A stretch of DNA of 64,000 nucleotides from assembly GCF_022965805.1 (NCBI RefSeq), contig NC_133104.1, positions 40,592,682-40,656,681 of the forward strand, read 5' to 3'. This document shows positions 9,955 through 24,261 of this stretch, piece by piece. A program made the translations under genes and the position numbers. The notes under the pieces were generated by a model. It searched no databases. It saw only the letters and a list, made by a program, of their open reading frames with translations, and was not told where the DNA came from. The stretch comes from Primulina eburnea (lineage: Eukaryota; Streptophyta; Magnoliopsida; Lamiales; Gesneriaceae). Each line of letters begins with the position of its first letter. The first letter of the stretch is position 1.

Positions 9955-12900
9955 TCAGACGTCTTTTCTGCATATCGGACAACTCCCTTGCCGAGTAAGC
10001 CATTCATCTATGCAATGAGGGTGGAAGAAATGCCTACAGCTTGGCAGAACTTTTGCATATTCCCCATCCTTCAAATCCTAGAATGAGATACGAGAAATGA
10101 TATTCTCGAACAGTATATAAGACAATGTATTGACGAAGCAGTTCATTTTTTTAACATCATCATGCATGGGGCGTTATACGGTTCTTGGTTATTGAATATT
10201 GAGGCTGACGACTATTGTTAGCCTTAAAAAACCTACGACAGAGTTTGAACATGAAGGAGAAGTACTAAGCTCAAGTTGAAACTTAACTTTATGTTTATCT
10301 TACTACTTTATCCTTCTTAAGTTCTGTCAAATGAATATTGTTGTAAATAAACCAAAACCAAGTGGAGCATTTATTTGATTATATTTCAGTTGATATTTTT
10401 TTTTAACTTTGCTCATGGTGGACGAGACTCAATTCAATAGACAGCTAACCTGTAAGCAAATTGCACAACTAGTCTCTGAAAAAGACGTAGTCATCTCTAT
10501 GGCATAGAATTTGTAGATCGGTAACTTCTTGATTGTATCTTGAGCCAAACCTCTTATTGTATTGACCTCAAAAATGTCTGATATTTCTCTCAGACCGGTC
10601 TCCATGGTACTAATCTGAAACAAAGAAGGTTTCATATTAATTATTGTACAAGTTGTTAGTTTGGCATTGAGCTTACAAACAAAAAAAATGAAAGAAAAAA
10701 TCACTTTGACAGGTGAGAGATGTAGCATATCAAATAATCACTTGCCTGCCATTGATAAGCTTTTAGCACAGCAGGACTCACCCATTCCATAAATATCTTC
10801 CCGTTTACCAGACTACTTATAAATGCAACCTGAAACACAAGTTTTGAGTTAAAACCAATTGCCTCCATTCGTTGTCCTCAATTCATCAATAGGAAATGAT
10901 CACTTTGCATTTGACAATTAAGAAACTGAATCTTAAATGGGTTCAGGAAGGAATAAAGCATCCTTTTGTGTCAGTATCTTGTGCATGGTAACGAAGTAAA
11001 ACATCCTTTTTGGTCAGTCTTGTGCATGGTAACGAAGTGCCAGATTTCGAATTTGCATGCTAATTCAAGTATATGTGCCCGTTGTCACAAGTGACACCGA
11101 TGTGCTCTAGCATTGAATTCAGGTGCCAAATTATGGAAGTCTCACCATCAGCCATGACTTCAAGTGATAACATAAGTGAGCATGACCTTGTAAACCCCCC
11201 AAAAAAATTATTTCTAGCAGATATTGAGACAACATAAAACTTGCCCTTACACCAATAGACCCTCATAGTAGAAAGCAATTCAAGTTTTAAGCATGAAAGC
11301 GGCTTATTGGCACCATTTCCTCCATTGCGTTTGGAATGAGATTGTTTTAAAGCTAGGGGGAGACACAACCAACATATTAATAAAAGTGATGGAAAGGAAA
11401 ACCTCAAAGACAGAGTGAGAGATAAAGACAGCACAGAAATTGTACAACAATAGATTGTTTACAATAAAAGAGAATATGTTGATACCAGACTTCAATCTAT
11501 CTAAACTTAAAATCAGGAAGCTCAAGCATATAGCACAAAGGAGCTTGTCTAATGAAGGTTGGATTAGAATCGGCCACCAAAATGTAAGATGAGATAGAAG
11601 TTGAACAATGTTAGACGATAAATTTGCAATCAAAATTTCCTTCTCCAGAAATGTGATAGACTTTTACTTCATATTGTGACAAAGTAGTTGAATTTTCCTT
11701 AAGATCTACAGAAGATTCCTTTCCCCACAATCCATTTTATGAATTAATCGCGGCTTTAGCATCCACTTCCAACCAAATTTTATGATACCTTTATCTCGAT
11801 AAAGATTTAAGGCCTCTCCATATTGCATTTAGCTCTGCTTCCATATTGGTGGCCCAGTCTAAGCGCTCTTTATATGAAAAAAAATCAATTTATTGACATT
11901 GTTCTAAGAATTCCACTGTCCTCCCCTTCAACCGGGTTCCTTCTGCTACACCCATCCATTCAATTTTAGCCATCCAATCTTGGGCATTTTCCCCAAGAGT
12001 GACCACATTCTTTGTAGGTTTTGATAACATGAATTTTCAATCCTCTGGCTAAAAACCAATCACCACTCAGCTGCATAAATTTCAATAATCCTACTTCTTT
12101 TAGGATAATAAGATATTTTTCCACATTCCAAATAACATTATTTTCTTGGAATTCCATATCCTTATGTTTCTGATTATTCCTCTCGTTCCAAATAAACCAA
12201 CATATAAGAGTAGGGAGCACTGAACGTTCATGATCTTGAAGCGCCAACTATGAGGAGAATTTATGATACTAAAATTTGCTTTTGACAGAAGTTGAAGAGG
12301 GGGTCGGAATTTCTATCAATTCAGTAAATAATGCCAGAGTTTCTTCGAATGCTCATTATTAGGAAAAGATGATCTAGACTTTCTATAGATTGAGAATATT
12401 GGTATAGGGAAAAGTGTCATGTATTGTGACACAGCTTGTGGAGTTGGCTTGATCTTCAAACTTTTCAGTCAACCAAATGTGCCAAAAGTCTTTCAAATTA
12501 AGCAATCTGTCTCTGAAACTTAGCAATATTAGGAATTTCAGTCATCTATATCAACCACACAAATACATCTTTTTAATGAGAAATATTACTTCTTCCTCCA
12601 ATTCAAATTTTACAATAAGAAACTACGGCATTGCACCCGACAGTCACGTTACTCTCACTGTCTCACATGAAAGAAATTTCAGCCTTTGTGATTATATAAT
12701 TTTTAACACAGCCCGTCGATTAAAATACTGCATCAGCCACTGCTTATGCATTAGTCACAGCAACAAGCACATAAGTATTACCTTGGAAAATGGCTCTCCA
12801 TTGAGTATAATTTCCATCAACTGAACGCCAGTAAAGGCACCTGTCACTGCTCCAACACCCACTCCACGTAAGAAACCAGTTTCAGTAGTCTGGCCTTTGA

Positions 12901-13396
12901 GTGCTCCACTGATTGAACCTACACTGGCTCCGCCTAAACAAAATCAAAATAAAAATAGTGACAAAAAAAAAGAACACCGGTAACACAGTTCATGGAAAAT
13001 TCAGCTGATCCGAAGTAGCATTTTGAAACAAATAGCCCAGAAAGTGGGAAAAAATTAATTCTGAAACGATGACAAGGCAAAAAACATTCATCAAGCATAT
13101 GGTGTGAATATTGAAACTCATGAAGCTAAGCCATTTCTATCCAGGACACGAAGTAGAAATCACAACCTTACTCTCGAGTGTGTTTACCAGCAAAATCCGC
13201 AGGTGAAAACTAATAATACACTCTAAATTTGGCACCAAAGGAACGTACCCAAAGCACAAATGCAAGTAAGCATCGCCACAGCAAAGTTCTTCACCAGTAC
13301 AAAGACCAGCCCAGATGCGTAACCACGCAGCTCAGCCGCAACCCACCACAGAATGCGAGAAAACCAACGTCTCACCGCCGAAAAACTGATCGACAT
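9955..13396 (-). CDS. NEP1-interacting protein-like RING-H2 E3 ligase
   Basis: Five exons: 13396-13249, 12933-12782, 10829-10746, 10614-10450, 10077-9955. They sum to 672 nt and give 223 residues with matching phases. The N-terminus is hydrophobic ([15 protein letters not shown]), followed by a Gly/Ala-rich [19 protein letters not shown] segment typical of NIP1/NIP2 proteins, then AYQWQ and [15 protein letters not shown]. The C-terminus is a RING-H2 finger: [30 protein letters not shown], then CPICR. NIP family members are membrane-associated ubiquitin ligases; one interacts with plastid RNA polymerase NEP1 in Arabidopsis. Intron 3 starts with GC rather than GT (CAG|GCAAGT). Intron 2 is about 1.95 kb and carries a LINE remnant. 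The ATG at 13396 is the only one that fits the hydrophobic N-terminus. Confidence 0.88.
11700..12500 (-). mobile_element. LINE (non-LTR retrotransposon) remnant in RING-gene intron
   Basis: The minus strand encodes [14 protein letters not shown] (about 12170-12210), matching the conserved C-terminal region of plant LINE reverse-transcriptase polyproteins. Downstream, near 11740-11860, is an RNase H-like stretch ([14 protein letters not shown] ... WLEVDA). Stops and frame changes break the coding region. It sits in sense orientation within intron 2 of the RING-H2 gene. Confidence 0.7.
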
Positions 13397-14560
13397 GCTT
13401 GCAGAAACTTAAGTGACCTCTTGTCTATGTAAGTGGAAATGTAGGTGCAAAATATCGACAAGCAAGTGACTTGTAAATCTGTAAGAAATCTTGAGAAGTC
13501 GTAGGAAAAGTGTCAGCTTTTATAGAAGGTAGAGGAGCGGAGGAGCAAGATAGATGAGCATTTAAGGAGTGTGGGAGTTGGGGGCGTGCTGATTCGATTG
13601 AAATATAAGTTCGAATTTGACTTCAATTAATATTTTTCGAGTCTCAAAATATTCGAACATGTTTTCAAATTATTATTCGAAAATAATTACTCGAAAAAAC
13701 TAAAATTTTATTTATTTAATATATATTTATATTATATTAATAAAATATCAAATATTATTAGCTAATCACAGAATATCGAACAAAATAATTTAAGTTCAAA
13801 ATTGACTTGAAAAAAGTTCGATTACGTTAAAATAGCCGAATTCGATGAATACAAATAAAAAACGGAGAAACCAATTCCATTCATTTACACATCCGATATG
13901 GGACCAGGTTCAATCGACATGGGGTGCAAACTTTTTTCTTCATCATTTATGGCTTATACCCCACCCCCGACCCATTTTGGGGTCTCCTTGTCCTTCACTA
14001 TCATTTACTTTGTGATAGAATCTATTAAATTTGGACCAAACTGGTTGAGTATTAATCGAATTGAGTCGAATATGATACAAAAAAATTAAGTTTCAAATTG
14101 ACTTGAAAAACTTAAATTTTTTGTTTGAGTTTGATTCTAATTAGAACTTAGATTCATGTTTGACATGAAAAAAATCGAATATATTTGTGATCTATTTGAA
14201 TTATTGCTCGAAAATAAATTCTCGTAAATATTCGAAATCTATTTATTTAATTTATATTTAATTATGTCTTTTAAATTATATAAAAATGATTAATAACGCA
14301 TTTTATGATTCGAATGGGAAAAAAAATTGTTGATAAATATTTAGGTAATAATATACATATATAAGTAAGCACGAATTATTGTTGTCACCCTACATGATAC
14401 AAGGGACGTAAATCTCTCCCAATTGTGGAATATGTCAATGTATGTATAAAAAAACCGATAAAAATTCAATAATTTACAAACGTATTGAACTTGTGGGAAA
14501 AAATGTGTTTTATAATTCATGTAAAATATTTTGAAAAAGATAAATCACTAGAGTAGTTCT

Positions 14561-14730
14561 TTTGTTATACGGTCTCACGAATCTTTATTGTGAAACGGGT
14601 CAACCCTACCGATATTCACTATAAAAAGTAATACTCTTAGCATAAAAATCAATATTTTTTCATGGATGACCAAAATAAGAGATTCGTCTAACAAAATACG
14701 ACCCGTGAAACCGTCTAACATAAGTTTTTA
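14561..14730 (+). repeat. Copy of GTGAGACGGTCTCAC short element
   Basis: Left end ACGGTCTCACGAATCTTTA, core GATATTCACTATAAAAAGTA and CATGGATGACC, right end CCGTGAAACCGTCTAACAT. Diverged at both ends but the full length of about 170 bp is kept. Confidence 0.7.
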
Positions 14731-15660
14731 CCAAATTACTAAGGATGTTTTTGGATTTATAAATTTCAAATCCATTACATTGAAATGATTTTTTGTTATT
14801 TATATAAGCGAGATCATAAATTCAAAATTCATCATTACGTGGATATTTACAAAATATTTCACATTAATTATGATGTATTTCAAGTTCGTCAATTGATAAT
14901 GTCATTTGAAATCCATTTTAATTTATATTACTAATGTGTAAATAAATACAATGTTAATATATTGTTTCATTGTAAATAACAGAACTATAATTGAAACTAG
15001 TTGATTTTAAATTCACCTTCCCAAGTGCACCATGAGGCTGCGTTTCGATCGAATGGTTTAAATTCAAGGAAGTATTTGATGGAAAAATTTGAAATAAGTT
15101 AATGTTATGATGGAACTGAAATTCAATTTAATGACTCAAAAAATAACTATTTTATATCAAAAATTCATTGTTAAGAGTATTTGTCTAAACAAAACAGTGA
15201 ATTTGTTACGATGAATTTGAAATCACAAAATTTTTGTGAACGATAGCACAATTCAATTTTGTGATGCAACGCTTATTCAGGTCGTCCATGAAAAATATTG
15301 TTTTTATGCAAAAAAAAAAAAAAACATTACTTATTATTGTAAATATGAAAAATGCAAAAAAAAAACATTATTTATTATTGTAAATATGAAAAATATCGAC
15401 TCGTCTCATTAATAAAAATCCGTAAAATCATCTCATAAGAAATATATTAATTTAGAGTTTATCCATCCATACGTGACTTAAACTAATAAAAGTAAGATAA
15501 AATGATAACCAATAGAAGGACATGGAATTTAATAAAGGATGTAGGTAGTTCAGTGGGTATTAAAGGTTAACGGATAGCAGCGCCAAGGTCAGCTTTTCTT
15601 GGAGCATATATGAGTTGACTGAATGTGGCCAGCAGTGGTTAAAAGTTGGAATATGTGTCT

Positions 15661-15812
15661 AGTGATACTGTCTTATGAATTTTTATCTGTGAGATAAGTC
15701 AATTCTATCGATATTGATAATAAAAAATAATATCTTTTCATGGATGACCTCAAATACAAAATATATCTCACAAAATACGACTCATCAAATGATCTCACAT
15801 AAGTTTTTGTCT
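15661..15812 (+). repeat. Copy of GTGAGACGGTCTCAC short element
   Basis: A diverged copy with an internal deletion of about 18 bp. The shared CATGGATGACC block and the right end GATCTCACATAAGTTTTTG are recognisable. Confidence 0.6.
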
Positions 15813-16915
15813 AAAAATTGATGCCCATTTTTTTATATTTCCAAGAATTGTACTTGACAATTTATTTTCATCTCGTGCTTTCAGTTGTAATTTCATTTAC
15901 TCCAACAAAATCTTTTAGGTTTATTTAATTTTTATTTCTACATTTTACCGGCCATAATTACAACCTTTTAAGTTTATTTATTTTTTATTACCGGCCATAA
16001 TAACAACTTTTTAAGTTTATTTATGTTTTATTACCGGCCATAATTACATATGTAGCTACTTTGCAGATATTCATAGGATCTGGAGCTGAAAGCAATGACT
16101 GCACATGAGCTTATGGTAAAATTATTATTATTTATTATATTATTAAATTTGAACATATTATTAAATCTGAACATCTTATTATAACAAATTTTAGTATGTC
16201 AATGTGACATCAAAGTTTAGTTACAGTTTTACTTTTCATAATATTTGTAGTTTAACTTTGCTGGTATGTGTTTATTAATATATTTTGTATGTCTCACTAT
16301 CTTTTTCGATTTTTTTTTTACAAAAAAAAATTTATCAAACACAAAAAATATTTAATACGACACTCATCGCGTGTCACGATAGTAATAATAGTTATTAAAT
16401 AAATGTTTGGTATTCAGATTTCAGCCAATATATAATTTGAAAACCTATCTAATCAAGCACTAACTAATGTTTTTCTAATAATTTTATTCAACCGTCTTTA
16501 TTTTTTAAAAAAAACTTATGTATATTTAAGTTTTAACCATCTGTTTTTTATTTCAGAAATTTGAATTCGATGTTCTCTGATTGCTGCTCAAGCATGTGCA
16601 CGTGGATATCCACATAGTTGAAACCTCCCATATCTTCATTCTTTTTTTTGCTAAATAAACAGCATTTTGTCCATTTGGATTCTGAATCTAGTGCTCCTTC
16701 ATTCCACAAAAGAAAACAGCACAATTTCTGCTCCTTTGTTCGTTAACAATGTTAGGACAAATCTCACCCTCGTATTTCTCTATCCCCTCCCTCATCACCT
16801 GATTTATTGTCATTAATTTGATTCTAATCCATTCGAACATTTATGGGCATATCTCTTGGCTCCAAAATATAGCTATTAAAAGATTCAGTCATGTTATTAA
16901 CAATAACATGAGAAT

Positions 16916-18576
16916 ATGAAGAAACAAGGAAATCAGACATGGCCCAATGAGCAGGTGGGATTTTTTTTAACAATTCAGCTGCAGTTTCATAATCTGGAGA
17001 AGTCTTTCTATCAGCTGCTTATATCTTTTCATCCGCATAGCAAACACATTTTTGTTTGTTGTGCTTGCTACTGCTCCCCAACATTCCTTTCAATTCTACA
17101 CAAGCATGCTTCCTTGCAAAATTTTGGTACAAATGATGTACACAAAATCTATGTTCACACTCTGGTGCAAGCTCATTAAGCGCCTCTAACAGTGTCTTTT
17201 GTTGGTCACTGATGAATGTCCATCTCTTGTATCCAATGTCCTCTAACAACTCACTAATGAACCATTTCCAATTATCAAAACTCTCCACTTGCATCACTGC
17301 CATTGAGATTGAGAAAATATTCTCATTTCCATATTTGTCAGTTGTCCTCCGAAATTTGTTTTTCAAGGAATATCTATCAAGACCTATAATTGGTCGACAA
17401 CCAGCTAAAAACCCAGACTTCAATGCCTGAAGACTAAAATATATTCTCTGAAATGTAGGCACAGAAAATGAATGACCCCTTTTCACTAAAATCTTGCTAC
17501 ATGGGTTATATTTCTTAACAGTCTCACAAAAATCTCGAAGTTTAAGATATTGATTCTTAAACTTTCCTTCAAGTTTTTCTAGAGCAGTTTTCGTGGCCCT
17601 GTATGATTTATATTTGCTCACCTCTACATTACATTTTCTTCTGATAAGTCCTTCAAGCTTATCCACTGGAATTGTAGGATTTCTGCACACAATCATTTCA
17701 ATCATTTTAGACAAATATTTATAGGTTGTCAACTTGTTTATACTGGCCCTAACACATGTATGTTTTTCAGTAAGAGTTTTTATCTGAAACGTTGGTTCTC
17801 CCATTACCAAACTGACATCTAATCTACATTCACACCCTGCCTTGCACGTTACAGTAACCTTACTTTTCTCATTCTTTCTAAATATCAGCTTTACTCCGGA
17901 TCTTGTCGTCCAATCAGCAAGAACACTTCTAAATTACATGCAAATCTTTGAGTTCATACCCATTACCAGTTCAAAACTTTTCATGTTCATTCTCTCAGAG
18001 AAAACATGATGTTTTGGACAAGAATCATCATCATCAGAACTTGCCAAACTAATTATTTCATCCTTTAACTCAATGTCCCTATACCAACACTCTGTGGTCT
18101 CTTCATTATGTGGATCCGGTTGTCTTCTTCTATCATTTCCTGCATCAATCTCTGTAGAAGACTCTGAACCAACATCCTCATCAGATTGATGAAAGCTATC
18201 ATCTAGTGAGTCTTCATCATCTCCAATTGAAACATCATCAAGTCCAATGTCATCATCTCCTACCGGGTCACTCCCAAATGACTCATTTGTCCACCCTTTC
18301 ATTATCATCAGTTGCCTTCATTACTTGTGGCCCAGCCTTTGTATTATCACTCGGATTACATCCAATACCAATAATTGCATCTTCCAGTGGGGTGAAATTA
18401 TTCTCTTGTAACCATAATGTTATAGCACTACAATTCCTAAAGCAATTACAAATCGTACGAATCTCCGCATCACCAACAATCTTCACTATTTCAGTAGTAA
18501 ATGCATTTTTGGGCAAATGAAAGAAAAAATGCAAATTCATTTGTTGCCTTCCAGCTGTTTTTAACATATCAAACAA
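16916..18576 (-). pseudogene. Mutator-like (MULE/MuDR) transposase, broken
   Basis: Three separate minus-strand segments read in transposase order. 18576-18283 is the N-terminal region. 18308-17934 is an acidic linker (DDDIGLDDVSIGDDEDSLDD). 17810-17019 is the MULE core, with VSKYKSYRATKTALEKLEG, FQRIYFSLQALKSGFLAGCRPIIGLD, SDQQKTLLEALNELAP and HRFCVHHLYQNF. Stops and frame changes lie near 18290 and 17820-17940, and the frame ends at 17019 before the usual zinc knuckle. The residue pattern agrees with the MULE transposase domain, with D in SDQQ and C-x2-H in the FCVHHL block. Terminal inverted repeats were not found. Confidence 0.82.
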
Positions 18577-18656
18577 TTCATCGATGCAAAACCTATGAAG
18601 ATCAACATCTCAAATCACAAATTTCTTACTACTTCTATAGAAGAAGTGTGTCTCAT

Positions 18657-18824
18657 GTGAGACCGTCTCACGGATATTAATCTGTGAGACGGGTCAACTC
18701 TACTCATATTCACAATAAAAAGTAATACTCTTGGCATAAAAAGTAATAATTTTTCATGAATGACCCAAATAAGAGATCTGTCTCACAAATACGACCCGTG
18801 AGACCGTCTCACATAAGTTTTTAC
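18657..18824 (+). repeat. Copy of GTGAGACGGTCTCAC short element
   Basis: Well-preserved copy, about 170 bp. The left end reads GTGAGACCGTCTCACGGAT and the right end CGACCCGTGAGACCGTCTCAC, so the ends are inverted repeats. The core contains CACAATAAAAAGTAATACTC and a CATGAATGACCCAAATAAGAG block shared with all other copies. It has no ORF. It behaves like a MITE, although the superfamily cannot be set from the ends. Confidence 0.75.
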
Positions 18825-18830
18825 CCTATA

Positions 18831-19021
18831 GAAGTTATTATGATGCTAATCAAAATTCTCAACATGCCACAACCCAATCCTAACTCTCGAATCCATCCAT
18901 GATTTCTCTATACCGTCTCACACAAGTTTTTGTCCTATAGAAGTTATTATGGTGCTAATCAAAATTCTCAACATGCCACAACCCAATCCTAGCTATCGAA
19001 TCCATCCATAATTTCTCTATA
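18831..19021. repeat. 109-bp tandem duplication including the end of the short element
   Basis: A segment beginning GAAGTTATTATGATGCTAAT at 18831 is repeated at 18940 with few changes. The junction carries a second copy of the short element's right end (CCGTCTCACACAAGTTTTTG), so the duplication arose after the element inserted. Confidence 0.75.
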
Positions 19022-19482
19022 TTGTAAAGGAAAAATATTGATTTACAACGAGGACCTACCATACCCAAGTGGCAAAAAAAAAAAATTCTCGACTCCAATG
19101 AGGGAAAAAAATTAAATTGAAACACAAATTTTATCGAAAAACAATAACTTGCTGATATAATCTAAGAAAAACTACCCAGCACAGGTCGTAATGAGCATTT
19201 CGTTAACATTGCGACGCGGAATGCACTCTACCAGTTCCGATGCTTAGTTTCGAGAAGCTTAGGGCAAAAGCTTACTCAGTTTGAGCTTGCTTTTGAAGGG
19301 GGCACTTTCAACAGGACAAAATTTTGTTTGGTATTCTACGCTGACTCGGTATATCACGGGTAGTATACGCAATTTTCCATCAAATAAATAGCCGAATTTA
19401 GGGCAAAGAACCAATCCCTAAATTCGCTTTCTTCTCTTTCTTCGACTCGCATCCGGGCAGATTTACGCTTCCACTGGACGCC
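19022..19482 (+). promoter_or_regulatory. Upstream region of the ATG8 gene
   Basis: No coding signal. The 5' leader lies here, ending CTTCCACTGGACGCC before the ATG at 19483. No convincing TATA box could be fixed. Confidence 0.4.
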
Positions 19483-20728
<1,246 letters not shown>

Positions 20729-21789
20729 AATATGGAAATACATCCAGAGTTATGTGTATAGTCCAAGAAAAACTTGTATATTCTCTTTATCATCTATCTT
20801 GTGCCATTCGGCTCGTCCAAGTTCTTGTTATTATGATTTCTGCTAAGCTGAATTTGAACTTGGATTGAATTTCAGTTTCTTATTATGGTCACTTTTTAAA
20901 CATACTTTTCAGTGCAAATCATATTCTCTTATTGAAGTAAATGGTAAGTGTAAGTTCTCCGTAAATGTGACCGCCGCAGGTAATGTATGTCTGAAGCTCA
21001 ATGACAATAAATTGGCTCGAGTTTGCTCGAACATCCTACAATGCTTGAATTGAACCCGATGCTCAGTTGAGTGGCTTATTTGGAGCTCCACTTGTGAAGA
21101 TACCAAGCATTTTAAAAATAAAATCGAGCTATTTGTCAGACTGTGGAAAATATATATGCCACTCAAAATCAGTGCAAGAATGTTCCAGAATTGATACAAA
21201 AACCAATTATTTTCTTCCTAATCTATTTTCGACGCTTTTGCTTATTCCATGGACATCTGAAGCAGCAGTAACACATAAATATAAAAAACTAGAGGAGGAA
21301 CAAGTATGTTTTCATGGTATTTAATGTTTGATCAAGATAATACAAAATTTTGAAAAGGTAAAGGAAAACCAAACTAATTTTTTTTTTAAAAAAACACAAA
21401 CTTCTATAAGATCATCTTAGACGAGTTTTCTATCCGAACAAACAAATGAAAGATTTTGCTTTGTATGCCCAAAATTTTTATTATTTTTCTTTTAAATATG
21501 AATCAGATCAACTCGTCTCATAGACATAAATCCATGATACTGACTGTCACACATATACTTGAGAAAATGACCTATTATCATGAATTTTAATATACTTGGA
21601 TTTGGATATAAAAACCGTGTGTGTAAGTTGCAAAAGCGGGAAAAACCCATTAATAGAAAACTGTAGGCTCAAATGGGAAGTATAAAATCAGAAAAAGTAC
21701 CTCGAAGCCCATATCTGTAAATACCAAAACGAACAAAGCCCATTAAGAAAAACCTATAGGCCCAAATCGTAAAAGAACTGAAAAGCATT
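20729..21789. other. Intergenic between ATG8 and tRNA-Phe
   Basis: Contains the ATG8 3' UTR and then AT-rich DNA. A degenerate reverse-oriented trace of the GTGAGACGGTCTCAC element may lie at about 21405-21560. No coding region was supported. Confidence 0.45.
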
Positions 21790-21814
21790 TGCGGTGAACG
21801 TGGATCGAACACGT

Positions 21815-21857
<43 letters not shown>

Positions 21858-21862
21858 CCCGC
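21790..21862 (-). tRNA. tRNA-Phe (anticodon GAA)
   Basis: The minus strand starts GCGGGGATAGCTCAGTTGGG and folds into a complete 73-nt cloverleaf. The acceptor stem is GCGGGGA paired with TTCACCGC-end bases. The D-loop has the A-box (TAGCTCAGTTGG). The anticodon loop is ACTGAAGAT with anticodon GAA. The T-arm B-box is GTTCGATCC, and the discriminator is A. There is no intron and no encoded CCA. This is the standard nuclear plant tRNA-Phe. Confidence 0.96.
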
Positions 21863-22500
21863 TTGTGATAATTGGGGGTATAATTATAAATTATAATTAA
21901 TATCAGGACATGAATGATGGACTCATTAGGAAAAGTTGAATACTCAAATTGTACGAATATATTTATAAAAATATTAGATTTCGAATTTTGTATGAATCAA
22001 AATATTGTATAAAATTTTAAGATTTTATTCCAAATCAATTTAATTAACTTTCTACGTAAAAAAAAATTCACTAAAGTAGATAGGCCAATTTAATTATTGT
22101 ACAAATGAAAATACACTAGTTCGAATGAATCGCCACTCTTATGAAACTCGTAATATGTGCACCGCGCACTTGGTTCATTGCATAATTTTATTTTTAGAAT
22201 AAAATCATCAAAATTAGATATTCATCAAATTCTTGTTTACAAATGAGGCGACAATGTCTACGATTTCGCAAGTTAGTTCGGTGAATCAATAGTTTCTTCG
22301 TATTGTTTCAGAAGCACTTTTTTTTCTTTATTTTTATTGTAGCACTTTGGACTTGGAGAAGATAGGATTGATAATATTCATTAAAATCTATATAATATTC
22401 ATAATATTTTATTTAACAGCTGATAAAATTAATCTGAAAGCAAATTGACCAATATAGTGTCATCCTTTCACAGCTTTATCTTATTAATAGAATACTCTTC
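21863..22500. other. Intergenic, AT-rich
   Basis: No ORF, RNA or clear repeat was recognised here. Confidence 0.4.
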
Positions 22501-22653
22501 AGGGTACCGGTAGAGATGCAGATGAACCGAGCCAACTCGAATTCGGCTCGTTTTGAAATTTATTATGTTTGTGAACAGTTCGAACTCGGTTTTTTAATAG
22601 TTCGTTTAACATATTTAACAAATCAGGTCCGAGCTCGTTATCGAGCTCGTTAA

Positions 22654-24261
22654 GAGCATCTCCAACCCAACTCCAAAATGGAGTATTCCTTCATTATAGA
22701 GCATCAATTCTCCTCCAACCCATCTTCATTCCTCTACTCCATTTTAGAGGAAGGAATAGTAATCCTCTAAAAATGGAGGATAAATGTTTAAATGGAGGAT
22801 GCAAATGGAGGATGGGTTAATTACAAAATTGTCATCATGAAAATTGCAATATAACCCTTGTAGTTTTATCAAAATTTTTGGCAAATTTTTTAATTATTTT
22901 CGAATTTTTTATTTATTTTTAATGTTAAATATTTTTTGGCCATTTTTTTAATTTCGAATTTTTTAAATGTTTTTAATTTTAAATAATTTTTTTGTCCATT
23001 TTATATTTTATATTTCGAATTATTTAATTCTGAAAAATTTATTTTAATTGTTTTATTTTTTTGCATGAATTATTTATAATTTACCATTTATAATAGTCAC
23101 GAAATAGAATTAATGAACAATGTAATGACAAAAAAATTACATAACATAATTTACTACAAACATTTATTATCGATTTAACTTAACTTGATAAACATGCAAT
23201 ATTTGTAGACATAATAAAGTAGACAATAAAGAAACACACACAACAATAAAGATAAACATATCACCAAAAATAAAAATAAAAACACACACAACAATAAAGA
23301 TCAACGTCATTTGTTAATTTGGCCAATAGTGTAGCTCCCCCTGCTAACTATGTCATACAAGGAAAAGAATATACCATGGGATACTACCTAGCAGATGGTA
23401 TATATCCAAAGTGGGCTACTCTAATGCAAACAATCCACAATCCACAAGGTCCAGAGAAGAAATATTTTGCAGCACGACAAGAAAGTTGTAGAAAAGATGT
23501 TGAACGAGCATTTGGAGTATTGCAATCAAAGTGGGCGATAGTCAGTTGACCTGCACGAGTTTGGAGCAAACAAGTGCTGCATGATATCATGACAGCATGC
23601 ATTATAATGCATAATATGATTATTGAAGACGAAAGAAAATTGAATGTGCCAGTCACAGATTATCGCGAAACACCCATCCCAGATGTTGAAATGGCACGTG
23701 ATGAGCATGTCCGATTTCAAGAGTTTCTTGCACGCCATCGTAAAATAAAAGATAAATCGGCTCACTATGCACTCCGAGATGCTCATATTGACCATTTGTG
23801 GGAGGAGTACAGTAATTCGGAATATTAGTATTTTTAATGGTCAATTTGTGTGTTGTTCTTTAAATCATGTGTCGTTTATGTTTGTCTTGATTTATATTTT
23901 ATGTCTGTTTGATGAATGTTGTCTTTTGTTTGCAATGTATTGTTTTAAATAAACGAGTCGAATACACATGTAGTTGTGTTATGTTTAGCGAATTATTTAA
24001 GTTTAGTTAAATAATAAACGAGTCGAATGAAATATTTGGTAAGATTTAAAATATATGGGTTGAAAATGAAATAAATTAAAAAAATAGAGTATTTCTTAAT
24101 ATTTAAAGGAAATGGGTTGAAAATTAAATAAATTAAAGAAATAGAGTATTTGGTAATATTTAGAGGATATGGGTTGGAGAAGGTTTTTGAAAATAGAGAT
24201 CGTGAATCTCTATTTTAGAGGATAGAGGATGAAAAATAGAGGATATGGGTTGAAGATGACC
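22654..24261 (+). mobile_element. PIF/Harbinger DNA transposon, defective
   Basis: The left end is GAGCATCTCCAACCCA at 22654. The right end, read inward on the minus strand, is GGTCATCTTCAACCCA ending at 24261 (three mismatches in 16). The element is flanked on both sides by TAA, the 3-bp target duplication of the Harbinger superfamily. Inside is AT-rich subterminal DNA and the 3' part of a transposase gene (23319-23828). It inserted into a GAGCTCG-rich repeat. Confidence 0.88.
23319..23828 (+). pseudogene. Harbinger transposase C-terminal fragment (DDE_Tnp_4 type)
   Basis: The first segment (to 23549) reads YTMGYYLADGIYPKWATLMQ and then RQESCRKDVERAFGVLQSKW, the conserved second half of the Harbinger nuclease with the ADGIYP block and the E-containing KDVERAFG motif. 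A stop at 23547-23549 is followed directly by VWSKQVLHDIMTACIIMHNM and an acidic tail to 23828. The N-terminal third with the first catalytic Asp is absent and no Myb-like partner ORF is present, so the copy cannot move by itself. Confidence 0.88.

Larger units (their letters stand above)
13397..16900. other. Intergenic, repeat-rich, no gene seen
   Basis: The first few hundred bases are the promoter and 5' region of the RING-H2 gene. The rest is AT-rich and holds degenerate TTCGAA-rich repeats (13590-13850, 14030-14260), two copies of the GTGAGACGGTCTCAC element (about 14561-14730 and 15661-15812), and a local duplication around 15310-15400 (CATTATTTATTATTGTAAAT). No coding region was supported. 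Confidence 0.55.
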
